From an uncultured Clostridia bacterium (GTDB lineage Bacteria > Bacillota > Clostridia > Oscillospirales > Oscillospiraceae), in contig CAMNQX010000001.1 of the NCBI GenBank assembly GCA_946550725.1, forward strand, positions 62,001-126,000: DNA of 64,000 bases, written 5' to 3'. The position numbers were made by a program, and so were the translations under genes. Under the pieces are notes generated by a model. It did not search any database, was not told the DNA's origin, and was given only the letters and a program-made list of their open reading frames with translations. Shown here piece by piece: positions 27,801 through 36,500 of this stretch; position 1 is the first letter of the stretch, and the number at the start of each line of letters is the position of its first letter.

Positions 27801-30360
27801 TGGTGGTCTTGGGCCGATCCTTCTCGTCCAGATAGTCGCCGTAGGTGGCCTTGTCCGCCAGCATCTCCATCAGCGTGACCATCCGCCCGTCCGCGTCGTA
27901 AAGCCGTTCGCCCCGCTCGTTCACCGCGGTGTAGGTGCCCCGGGGCATGGACACATAGTGGGTCAGACCGCCGGTCCAGTGGAACAGCTCGGTGTTCTCC
28001 CCCACGAAGTTATATTCCTTGTCCGTCTGGTACTCGTTGGGCCGGGCGGGGACGAACACAGGCATAGGATCGCTCCACGTCCTGGTGTTGGGGTCCTCGC
28101 ACACCGCCACATAGTACCAGCCGCCCAGGTTGATGTACCGGCGCAGGGTCTCGCGCTCCGCCGGATAGACTCCCGTCTCCGGGTCGCCGGGGTTGGTGGT
28201 CAGGTGGAAGTACTGGTTGCCGCTGTCCCCCTGGGCCGTGGGGGTGTAGCTGCCGTTTTGGGTGTGGGTGGCGGCGTCCTCGGGGAACCAGTTGTCCACC
28301 GCCGTCACGGTATCGGGCCAGACGGTGGCGTTCAGGCCGGTGCCCAGCTCCTGCCCGTTGGGCAGCCAGACCCGGAAGATGGACCCCCCCGCCATGGCCA
28401 CGCCGTTGCTCCGCCGCACGGACAGGGTCAGCTCCGGCTGGCCGTTGGCGGCCACCGTCGTACTGACATAGGCGGCGGTGTAGCTCCGGGCGTTGGTATA
28501 GCTGTCCCCGGTGACGATCTGGCGCAGGGCGTCGGGGACGGGATAGCTGTCCTCCCCTACGGTGAGCCAGGGGTAAGCGGTCTGGATCTCCGCCTTGGTA
28601 AAGCCGTTTTTCCGCGCACCGCCCAGGCTCTCCGCCATGTGGAAGGTGTATTCACCGATCCAGTTGTCGTTCTTTTTCTTGAGGAACCGCCAGTAGCGGT
28701 CCGCGCCAATGTCGCCGTTGTCCGCGTCGTCGGGCCAGTAGGGCATGGTGGCGGCGTCAAAGCCGTCCTCGCCGATGGGCGCGTCGGGCGTACCGAAGCT
28801 GTCCTCCTTCAGGTCGTTCATCAGGGTGGTGCTGTTGGAGGAGGTGGAAATGGGCCAGCTTCCCTTCTCCGGCGTCCAGCCGGGGATGCGCATGACCATG
28901 GACACCCCGCTGGGGACGATATCGGTAATGAGCCGGGCCTTCTCCGGCAGCTTCAGGTCGCCGGGGCCTGTCACCAGGCCCACCACCTGATCCAGGTCGT
29001 AGGTGAGGGTCTGGTTCTCCACCTCCACCGACAGCAGGTGGATGGGGGTCACGGTAAGGGTCACCGTAATGGGGATGGGGTGGATGCTCTTGCCGGGAAC
29101 GTATTGGGTGATGCGGTAGACCCCCTCCAGGGGATCATACACCGGGGCGTTCGCCGTCCGGTCCACCGGGACGAACGCGTCCCCCTGCTTCACCTCTATG
29201 GCATATCCGTATTCGTCACCATCCTTCCCCCAGGGGATCACCAGGTTCTCCTGGGTGCCGTCCACGTAGGTGACGGTGGCCATGGGGGAATACCGCCGCA
29301 GGGCCTGGGCCACGTCGTCCCAGCTCCCGTCGGTAAACGCCTGATAGGCGTTGATGGTCACTTCCTTTTCCGCCGGGCGCACCCGCATGATCTGCTTGGG
29401 GTCCACCGCCAGCTCATAGTACCGCTTGGCCAGGCCCGCCGCGTCGTCCACCAGATCGGTGGAGCTGGCGCGGTAGTAGCGCTTGGAGATGGGGTCGCCC
29501 GGGTCCTTGCTCTGGTAGACGCCGATCTGCCAGCTGTCCCGGTAGAGCGCCTCCCCCTCCTCCGGCTTGGTGGTGCGGATCAAATAGGTGTCCTGTCCGT
29601 TGTCCATCCGCACCTCGGCGATCTCGGTGGTCGCAAAGGGCTGGGGGAAGTAGCGGGCGATCTCGTCCAGCCGGTCCGGGTTCACCCAGAAGCTGAGCCG
29701 CCCCAGCGCCACCCGCTCCGGCGCGGTCACGTTGTCCGCCGCGTTTGGCTCCTGGAAGTCGTACTTGTTGATGACGTAGACTGTCTCTTCCTCGCTGCCG
29801 GTCTGGCCGCCGAAGTCCACGCCCTTCAGCGCGGTCAGCTTGCCCGCCGCGCCGTTTTCGTCGATCTTGTCCCGGTCGATCCACAGGTCCATGCTGATGC
29901 GGTGGTCGCTCACGGTCACGGTGCTGTATTTGCTGGTCTTGATCTCCGGGATCCCGAACCCGTCGTCCACCAGGTAATCGACCTCCTCCTTGAAGGGGTT
30001 CAGCTCCGCCTTGTAAAGGCTGCGGTCATAGGCGAAGAAGCCGTCGTCGTCCGCCGAGGTGGTCGTGGTAAAGGGGGTGTTCCGCAGCTCAACGGTCCCG
30101 TCAATGTAAGAGGGGATGAAATACTCCGGGTTGTAGTCCAGAATAAAGGACGCGCCGTCGCAGTTCAGAGCCTTGTCCACACTGACCTCAAAGATGGCCT
30201 GAACGCTGCCGTCAGGCAGCATATCCAAGGTCACCCCGGAGAAATACAGCTCCGCCTCCACCGTGTCGGCGCGGCCGCTAAGCACCGCCGCCGGCGCGGA
30301 CAGCGCCGTCGTCACCAGAAGGCTGGCTAATATTGCTTTCAGTCTGCGGCTCGTCTTCAT
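24898..30360 (-). CDS. 1820-residue secreted chimeric surface protein (cohesin-like to dockerin-like)
   Basis: The start at ATG 30360 is chosen over an in-frame ATG 39 nt upstream, because GGAGG lies 6 nt before it and it opens directly with a signal peptide (MKTSRRLKAI, hydrophobic core, LSGRADT). Residues about 34-235 are cohesin-like (FILDYNPEYFIPSYI, later LGRLSFWVN). Residues about 1000-1060 look ASH/NEW1-like (TNVGTEPVYGL, FLAPGQSTTFVLTY). Residues about 1160-1225 hold one FTMP module (FQFTMPDYDTTVTINFY). Residues about 1405-1440 hold a cadherin-like strand (YYLEIHR). Residues about 1440-1705 are the GNSPYGMI module, and a widely spaced dockerin-like pair ends the protein. TAA stop at 24898-24900. 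The protein combines module types from all three neighbours and could be an adaptor. Function is otherwise unknown. Confidence 0.93.
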   Translation of the reverse strand: MKTSRRLKAILASLLVTTALSAPAAVLSGRADTVEAELYFSGVTLDMLPDGSVQAIFEVSVDKALNCDGASFILDYNPEYFIPSYIDGTVELRNTPFTTTTSADDDGFFAYDRSLYKAELNPFKEEVDYLVDDGFGIPEIKTSKYSTVTVSDHRISMDLWIDRDKIDENGAAGKLTALKGVDFGGQTGSEEETVYVINKYDFQEPNAADNVTAPERVALGRLSFWVNPDRLDEIARYFPQPFATTEIAEVRMDNGQDTYLIRTTKPEEGEALYRDSWQIGVYQSKDPGDPISKRYYRASSTDLVDDAAGLAKRYYELAVDPKQIMRVRPAEKEVTINAYQAFTDGSWDDVAQALRRYSPMATVTYVDGTQENLVIPWGKDGDEYGYAIEVKQGDAFVPVDRTANAPVYDPLEGVYRITQYVPGKSIHPIPITVTLTVTPIHLLSVEVENQTLTYDLDQVVGLVTGPGDLKLPEKARLITDIVPSGVSMVMRIPGWTPEKGSWPISTSSNSTTLMNDLKEDSFGTPDAPIGEDGFDAATMPYWPDDADNGDIGADRYWRFLKKKNDNWIGEYTFHMAESLGGARKNGFTKAEIQTAYPWLTVGEDSYPVPDALRQIVTGDSYTNARSYTAAYVSTTVAANGQPELTLSVRRSNGVAMAGGSIFRVWLPNGQELGTGLNATVWPDTVTAVDNWFPEDAATHTQNGSYTPTAQGDSGNQYFHLTTNPGDPETGVYPAERETLRRYINLGGWYYVAVCEDPNTRTWSDPMPVFVPARPNEYQTDKEYNFVGENTELFHWTGGLTHYVSMPRGTYTAVNERGERLYDADGRMVTLMEMLADKATYGDYLDEKDRPKTTTLRCELPYGYTTTYDGSTGAQPGTLYSFQLGPTTAAPGDSWNHVVETFKTAGTAIPPGADIWRYGPDPFYDGAIYPAFGKVTQPDGAQPYTATVRRDQVAEKKGNTRITLTSEEPIGITRVDPNDMNSNVTLATYDTRTEGYTDRQEYTFKITNVGTEPVYGLAIDGLTDGYPDDPTGGRFVMVQPPADFLAPGQSTTFVLTYVYDLDANKAPGPLIYRDTLYITSSDHPTGRKGGTNQDDPAVDGSYEYLLDFDAQFEVSDRNIHTVTVVVNPGDLSMGSGGLIVGRQGNVMNYTVTTRAYAEGNDVYVAVYMKDEYKLQTVPPIGVDAAGNPVSLVEITEANSGITLQPNIRIFQFTMPDYDTTVTINFYEDIFSKLRLSDIIDFSAGTQAELKQNRNPNDPVTKENTYEVWRKSFTDQEKTDADNWHSTHTQNPEADLYLMTAGTTVPRSKGGRQFINTENQYIVVIPYEADWSQVEAKLRKLETYNNYEGDGMNLDITPDVVMHHYGADIRDTWNTTVDVADEVYRGSGYTAQSSANPVPSVHTSDIFASPEPGTSNYVRITASYGTEKRSYYLEIHRAPKDPIATLNYGNSPYGMIMNDVQFERATPAQTKQAQDLAKEAFRNNNYTFNGLATSNVPFLVRQEVSPAVSKEAVYWREAWVHNTQLFEPESLTGFRITYTEPDTTADPTADPNRRIPVATPDPAVYTDAENLDLNDYAFFAILGENMKEPGIAEALDSTGRPVDLADIHARVTVTLLDTDADTQIGRFSGTETATLDLGVAGQLLTGLTEPGLMNAARAGTWPVSSETTVDPDSGEEITTYTQVEHIRPGQYVLEYVYGDYNGDSLTVTRPLVILSAVGDVNSDGTVDSTRRKDADKSEGQTDEATLKNRVADPLGYVAGKWEFNVSAWEETVYPRANIFKYRVADVNNDRNVNNIDGNLIDKIARGSGSAIRFYNPVRYVHK
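24949..25220 (-). other. C-terminal dockerin-like element of the 1820-residue protein
   Basis: Loop 1 is GDVNSDGTVDS and loop 2 is ADVNNDRNVNNIDGNLIDKI. Roughly 60-65 residues lie between them, including a Lys/Asp/Glu-rich stretch. Loop 2 has Arg in place of the usual Gly (DVNNDRN), so calcium binding there may be weaker. Confidence 0.65.
25225..26035 (-). other. GN[TS]P[FY]GMI module, copy in the 1820-residue protein
   Basis: The segment begins LNYGNSPYGMIMND and ends LVILSAVGDVNSDG. It is colinear with the SLH-protein copy: AKEAFRNNN, VYWREAWVHN, EPGIAEALDSTGRPVDL and RPGQYVLEYVYGDY line up in order. It is about 45 residues longer than the other copy, mainly through a Pro/Thr/Asp-rich insertion in the middle. 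Confidence 0.6.
26690..26880 (-). other. Single FTMP-type module in the 1820-residue protein
   Basis: NDVYVAVYMKDEYKLQTV followed by FQFTMPDYDTTVTINFYED matches the repeat unit that fills the gene at 14395-1. The shared unit links the two proteins and suggests exchange of modules within the operon. Confidence 0.65.
29655..30265 (-). other. Cohesin-like N-terminal module of the 1820-residue protein
   Basis: It starts right after the signal peptide: AELYFSGVTLDMLPDG, FEVSVDKALNCDGASFILDY, NPEYFIPSYIDG, and later VALGRLSFWVNPDRL. The 'Y-x-P-x-Y-[FV]-x-P' strand parallels YNKTYIEP and YDSRYVEP in the two downstream proteins. The region is all beta by eye. Confidence 0.45.
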
Positions 30361-30366
30361 AGGACC

Positions 30367-30371
30367 CCTCC
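30367..30371 (-). promoter_or_regulatory. Ribosome binding site for the 1820-residue gene
   Basis: GGAGG lies 6 nt before the ATG at 30360. Four of its bases can pair with CTCC just upstream (stem CTCC/GGAG, loop GAAC, 30368-30379), a weak hairpin that could dampen initiation. Confidence 0.7.
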
Positions 30372-30440
30372 GTTCGGAGTGATTGGGAAAAAATTCCATG
30401 TATTACCTGCATGAGGGCATAATTATAATCATACGTTTAC

Positions 30441-30469
30441 ATAATATCACCAAGTTTCGCGCCTGTCAA
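30441..30469 (-). promoter_or_regulatory. Sigma-A-type promoter for the three-gene operon
   Basis: TTGACA (perfect -35, 30464-30469) and TATTAT (-10 with one mismatch, 30441-30446) are separated by exactly 17 nt on the minus strand. They lie in an AT-rich stretch that contrasts with the surrounding GC-rich DNA. The predicted transcript start is near 30434, giving a leader of about 70 nt. No operator-like inverted repeat is obvious. Confidence 0.85.
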
Positions 30470-30532
30470 TGAAAAATTGCGCATTTTCCCCTCCTTTCCC
30501 GTGTTTTCCCGATTTTGTGCGCACCTGAACGC

Positions 30533-30568
30533 AAAAAGCGCCCCGACCCAAAGGAGGGCCGGGGCGCT
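30533..30568 (-). terminator. Rho-independent terminator of the giant gene
   Basis: A perfect 9-bp stem AGCGCCCCG/CGGGGCGCT (30537-30545 with 30560-30568), extended inside by three G-C pairs after one mismatch, is followed on the minus strand by TTTTT (30533-30537). It lies 31 bp past the stop codon of the giant gene and upstream of the next promoter. It therefore separates the giant gene from the three-gene operon. Confidence 0.92.
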
Positions 30569-30599
30569 GCGCTGTGAAAAGTTGCGGGGGAAAGGGGTC

Positions 30600-33500
30600 T
30601 TACGGCTGCCGTTCCAGCGGCGCGCTGTAGCGGACGGAGTACATATTGTTCAGCCAGCAGGTGCCGTAGGTGGTCATTCTCCAGTGGCCGACGATGTATC
30701 CGCGGTCAGCGGCGGTGAGGATCAGGTTGCCGTCCAGGTCCAGCGGGTAGGTCAACTGGCCCTCTCTCAGGAGCGCGTACTCCTGGATGAGGCTGCGGCC
30801 TTCGTCGCTGCTCACCTCGATGTTGTTCTCCACCATGTACGCCGCCAGGATCGCCAGCGGGTCGAAGGTGTCGGAGTTCACATCGTCGGGCAGCTCCACT
30901 GCGTGGTCCTTCTCGTCCACGTCGATCACCGGGATCTCGGGCCGCTCCTCGTCCCCGTCGGTCACGGGCACTTCGGGCTGCTCCTCCACCTCGTCGTCGT
31001 CGCGGGACGCTCTGGACGGGGTCTTGGTGGCGCTCGTCTTCGTCGAGCCGGCAGGCTTTTCGGCCACAGGCGCGTCCTCGACAGGCTCGGTCGCGTCGGC
31101 AGGCTCTTCCGCCACAGGCGCGTCCTCGGCAGGCTCGGTCGCGTCGGCAGGCTCTTCCGCCACAGGCGCGTCCTCGACAGGCTCGGTCACGTCGGCAGGC
31201 TCTTCCGCCACAGGCGCGTCCTCGACAGGCTCGGTCACGTCGGCAGGCTCTTCCACCACAGGCGCGTCCTCGGCAGGCTCCAGCATGACGATCTCGTCCT
31301 CGATCACCACAAGCGCATCCATGGCGCCCAGCGTCGCGGCCTCGTCCCCGATCACCACGACCTCGTCGGCAGGCTCCAGGGTGACGACTTCGTCGATGAC
31401 GGCGTTGTCGTCGGTGACGGTGTCGTCGGTGACGGTGTCGTCGGTGACGGTGTCGTCGATCACGGTGTCGTCGATCACGGTGTCGTCGATCACGGTGTCG
31501 TCGATCACGGTGTCGTCGATCACGTTGTCGTCGATCACGTTGTCGTCGATCACGGTGTCGTCGGTGACGGTGTCGTCGATCACGGTGTCGTTCGCGGCGG
31601 TGCTGTCAGAGGCGTTGCCATCGGTGACGGTGGTGTCGCTCTCGGCGTTGTCGGTGGTGGTGCCGCCGGTGTCCGGCGTCGCCGCCTCGTTGCCCACCGT
31701 GATGGTCTCCACCATGTAGATCACGTCCACATAGGTGCCGCGCTGCATGTTGGCGTCCCGGTAACCGAACACGGCGAAGATGAAGTAATCTCCGGCTTCG
31801 CGGAAGGTGTCCGCCTCCACGGCCTCGGGGTTGGTGTCGCCCTCCACATCCAGGAGCTTCATGTCGGCGGCCTTGGCAGGATACCGGTCGGTGCTCAGGT
31901 AGAAGCGGAGCTTGCCGTCGCTGAAGGCTCCGGCGTCGCTGCCGGTCACGTCCACGCCCTTGTACTGCAGGGCCACCGTCTTCAGCTCGGCGTGGTTCAG
32001 GGAGTCGCCCACGGCGTAGTGCTGCGTGAGGTGTCCGCTGGCGTCGCCGTTCACGGTGTGGGTGACCTTCGTGGCCGCCACGCGGCCGGCCAGGTCGCGG
32101 TACACGCCGTCGATGGCGGTCTGGTAGTCGGTGAAGATGCCCATATCCGTCTCGTCGATGATACCGTCGTTGTTCAGGTCGCCCGCCTTGAGGGTCTTGG
32201 TCTGGAAGTCGTACTGCGCAGGCGCCCAGGTGGGATAGATCAGGATGTTGTCGATGACCGTGTCCAGGCTGCCCGGACGGTGGAAGACCACCATGTATGC
32301 GCCGGGAGCCGCGCCGGTCAGGTCGATGGAGTAGGCGCCGGTGCTCTTGTTGGTGTAGCCGGTGCTCACGAACTCCAGGGCCTTGTTGCCGCTGCCGTCC
32401 ACGTAGTTCAGCAGGGCCGCGAACCGCTTGTCGTAGGTCTGGTTCACGATGTCGCTGGGATCGTCCGCGTCGTTGGACAGGAACTTGAGCACCGCCTGGT
32501 CCACGCTGTACCAGCCCTGGCCCTTGGTGGCGTACGGCGCGGGGATGGCCGGGTTCAGGGTGGTGGAATCCTCCAGGGTGAAGCCGGAGGGATCCTTGGT
32601 CAGGTCGGCGTTCAGACCCTGATAGTACTTCAGCACGTCGGTCTTGCGGTACACCGTCCAGCTGGCCTCGAAGTCGTTCTGCACCCCGCCGTTGCCGTCG
32701 GGCACGCGGGTGGCGGCGGTCTTGATGACGCCCACGACCTTGGTCTGGACCACCGGATCCACATCCGGGTCGCGCTCACGGAACACGGTGAGGAAGTACA
32801 CGCCCTCGTCGCCGTTATCGTCGTTGACGATGGTGAACTGGAAGATCTGGGTGCCGTCCTGGGACGGGTCGAGGCGGAACAGGGCGTTGGTGATGCGGCC
32901 CGGGCCGTCGCCGTCGGCGAAGGTGCGGCTGTCCACCCGCTGCGGGTTCTCCACGCCGTACTCCTCGATGATGATGTGGTACTTGCTGTTGTTGCCGTCG
33001 GCGTCCGTACCCATGGCCTCGGCGTTCAGGTAGATGGTGGTATCCAGGGTGTCCACCATCACGCCGTAGTCCGTGAACTGATGGTTCAGGTCGTTGTCGT
33101 AGATGTGGTGGAGCTGCTCGCCCACATGGGTGTTCCACGTCTGGACCTTCGGGTCCTCATTGGTGCCCCAGTTCTTGGAGTAGGTGCCGTCGGTGAGCCA
33201 GGTCACGTCCACCCGGTCGGCCAGGTCGGCCTCGGTCTTGCCCGCCAGCAGGTTGCCGGCGGCGTCGTACATGGCGCGGACCTCGTTGAACTCCTGCTTC
33301 TTGTTGTCCTCGTCGTGCATGAGCCACATCTGCTCAAAGTGCTGCGGACGGTTGTCCTTGCCCGCGTCCGTGCCGGCGTACTCGGTGTCGGTGACCCAGA
33401 TGTTCTGGAAGGCCTCGGTGTTCAGCCGCTTGATGCGGATGACGTAGGTGGTCGCCAGGCGGTTGTAGTCGGGGCTGTCCACCGTCAGGTCGTCGGTCAG

Positions 33501-36500
33501 CTCGGGATGGACGGTGACGAAGATGTAGCTGATCCGCTCGCCCTGCTTCAACGGCACGTTGACGAAGGCGTCCAGGTCCGCGTCAGGCCGCGGGTTGGTG
33601 TCGTGGAGGTCGCCGTACTGGTCGGCCAGGTGGTAGTACTCGTTGTTGTAGACCACGCTGGCGTGCTTGGCGCCGTCGCCGTACTCCCGGAGGTCCAGGG
33701 TGGTGAACTTGGCGGACATGGGCAGGGTGGTGGTGTAGAGCTGGACCTCGGGGTCAAAGACGCCCAGACGTTCCAGCGCCACCTCGCCGGCGGGCAGAGC
33801 GTCCGCCACGACCAGCTTGTTGTCCTTGTTGCGGTAGAGCACCTTGGCGTTGTCGATGATGCCCGGGTACACGTGGACCTCTTCCACGCCGTCCTTATCG
33901 GTGTCCTCCAGGTAGAGGGTGCCCCAACGGCCCACGGTGGCCAGGTCCTTGACGCCGGTCTTTTCGTCCACAGCGGCGCCGTTGTCCTCGGTGCGCTGCT
34001 CCGCCTGATAGAGGGTCGCCAGGTTGGCGCGGCCGTCGGCCTCGTTGAGCTTGTGAGCCTCGGCGGCGTTTCTGGCCTCGCTCTGGTTGATGCCGTAGAA
34101 CAGCTTCAGGTCGATGCGGCTGTCCGAACGGTGGATGGCGGGCCGGACCACCCAGATCATGTACTTGGTGACGTTGCCGCTCACCTTGTCGGTGACGGTG
34201 ACCTGCAGCAGGGTCTTGAAGTCCTCGTCCGCGTAGTACTCCTCGCCGAAGTCCACCATGACCTTGGTCTTGGGCGCCATGACCTCGTGGAGCTTCTCGT
34301 AGTAGTGGGACTCCGGATACTGCGCGCGCACGTCGGCGCTGGTGAGCACCACGATCTGCGTCTTCTCGTCGAAGTTGGCCGCCAGCCAGGTGGTGTTCAT
34401 CCGGTAATCCAGCTCCAGCAGGTAGTACGGGTGGTCCGGATCGAAGTTGGGGCTGCAGGGGATGGTCTTCTCCTCGTCCTGGAAGCCCGGCGGCAGCAGG
34501 TCGCCCTTGGCGTCGGTCAGGATGTCGTCGTACTTCGGGCCGGTGAGCACCGCGCCGATCTGCTTCAGGGTGCGCAAGGACTCCTCAGGCTGATAGGCGC
34601 TCAGGTCCTTCAGCTTGGTGAACGGGATGGGCAGATCCCACCGGGTCATGTGGACCGTGTAGCTGCCGGAGCGGTAGTTGGCGATCTTCTGGAACATCTC
34701 GTAGTCGGCCGCGTTGCCCGATGTCTGCAGCGCCAGCAGGTCAGTGCCCGCCGCGCAGACGAAGTCGCCGTTGGCGTCGATGTAGTCGCCCGGAGCCAGC
34801 GCGTGGCCCTTGCTGTCCACGCCGCCGTTGCCCTTGTAGATCTTGTAATCGTACGGGTAGGTCAGGGTGACCACCACGTCGAAGCTGGGCAGATCCCACG
34901 GCAGGCTGGTGATGGCCGGCTCGTTGTCGTACAGCGGCTTGTGGGTGGGCGCGGTCACGTGGTCCTCGATGTCGGGCATGGTCTCCTGCGGGAAGAAGCC
35001 CTTGAAGGTCTCGTGGCCCCAGTAGTTCGCGTCCGTGGCAGTGGTGGTGTCCACCTGGTCGGCCAACTGATACTCGTACCACTTGTCCTCGTAGGTGGGG
35101 ATCCAGCCGGCCTCGCCGGGCAGGACGCCGTTTTTGTCCGCGATGGGCTTGGTGGTGTCCTTCTCGTAGACCACGTTGTGCTTGTACCACTCCTTCTGAT
35201 CCTCCGTCAGAGCACTGGTGTCGTACGGATCGAGGGTGATGGTCTCCGTCGGGTGGTAGGTCGGGATCCAGCCCGTCTTGTAGGGCTTCACGCCGTTCAC
35301 GTCGGGCAGCGGCAGCTGGATGGTGACGGGCAGCACCTTCTTGTAGCGGGCCACCATGGTCAGCTTGCCGTCGCGCCAGGTGGTGTCGCCCTGGTCGAAG
35401 TACTCGGCCTCGGCCGTCACCGCGAAGTTGTTCTGGCGCTTGTAGATGGTGCCCCAGTACTCCCGCTGGAGGGTGTCGAAGGTCTCGGGACGGTCCATGC
35501 GGGCCATCTGGAGGTACAGGTTATCCAGGATCGGTTCGCCGGTGGGATAGACGGTGAGCTGATACTCGCTGACCATCTCGTAGCCGCTGTCGGCGTACTG
35601 GATGACCCGGAAGGTCAGCACCATGGTCTGGTTCACGCCCTTTTCGTCCTTGGGGAAGGTGAAGTGGACATAGTCGCCGGAGGCCTGGGTGATGGTGAAG
35701 CGGTTGCCGCTCTGGTCGTAGACCTCGATGTAGGCGGGCCGGTCGTTGTACTGGGCCTTGTCCGTCTGGTGGCCACCCTGGGTGTGCTCCACGTAGGCAA
35801 AGACGGAGAACACGTCGCCCTTGGCCGTGGCGCGGTAGGTGAACACATCGTTGTAGAATTTAGTTGTAAAGGTACCGGAGTGGGTCTGACCGTTGTTCTC
35901 GTCCAGCACGATGGAAGCCAGCTGCGGGCCGGTGATCACCTGGTCGGTGTGCTTGAAGTCACCCACCTTGGGCGCGTTGGCGGCGTTGCCCGGGTTGGCC
36001 GCCAGCCAGGCGTCCACATCGGCCTGGGTGTACCGCACGGCCTTGCCGTTGGCGTCGTACTCGATGGCCTTGGGGGCGTTCTCGGTGTCGGTCACGTAGA
36101 TCACATAGGTCACGTTCTGGGTGATCACGGAGCCGTCCAACCCGGTGCCCACCGGGTGGTCCACCCGGATGTCGAACCGGTCGGTGTAGGTGGTCATGGG
36201 CAGACGCACCTGGAAGGTGGCGGTGGTGTCGCCGGTGGGCGTCACCTCGGCCCGGTGGCCGTTCACCCGCACCTCGGTGCCCTCGCCGTACATAATGCTG
36301 CCGGTGAAGAGCAGGCCGTTGACCTGGAAGGTGCTGTCGTCGGCGGGATCGGTGAAGGTCATGGGCTTGGGCGCGATCTCCACCCGGGCGCTGACGGTGT
36401 CGTTGACGGCGTTCACCGGCTGGATGTCGGCGCCGTTGCTCACCGTGAGGCTCTTGAAGATGCCGGGGATGTTGTAGTCCGGGCGGCTGGTGGTGATAGA

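Noticed and set aside
24838-30330. An 1830-codon plus-strand open frame opposite the 1820-residue gene
   Set aside because: It is the antisense shadow of a gene with a clear promoter, ribosome binding site and signal peptide on the minus strand.
30361-30399. Upstream in-frame ATG at 30399 as the start of the 1820-residue protein
   Set aside because: It has no ribosome binding site, and it would put 13 polar residues before the signal peptide. GGAGG fits the ATG at 30360.
31066-31589. Tandem repeats as a CRISPR array
   Set aside because: Units are directly adjacent, a multiple of three, lack unique spacers and encode protein in frame within a larger gene.
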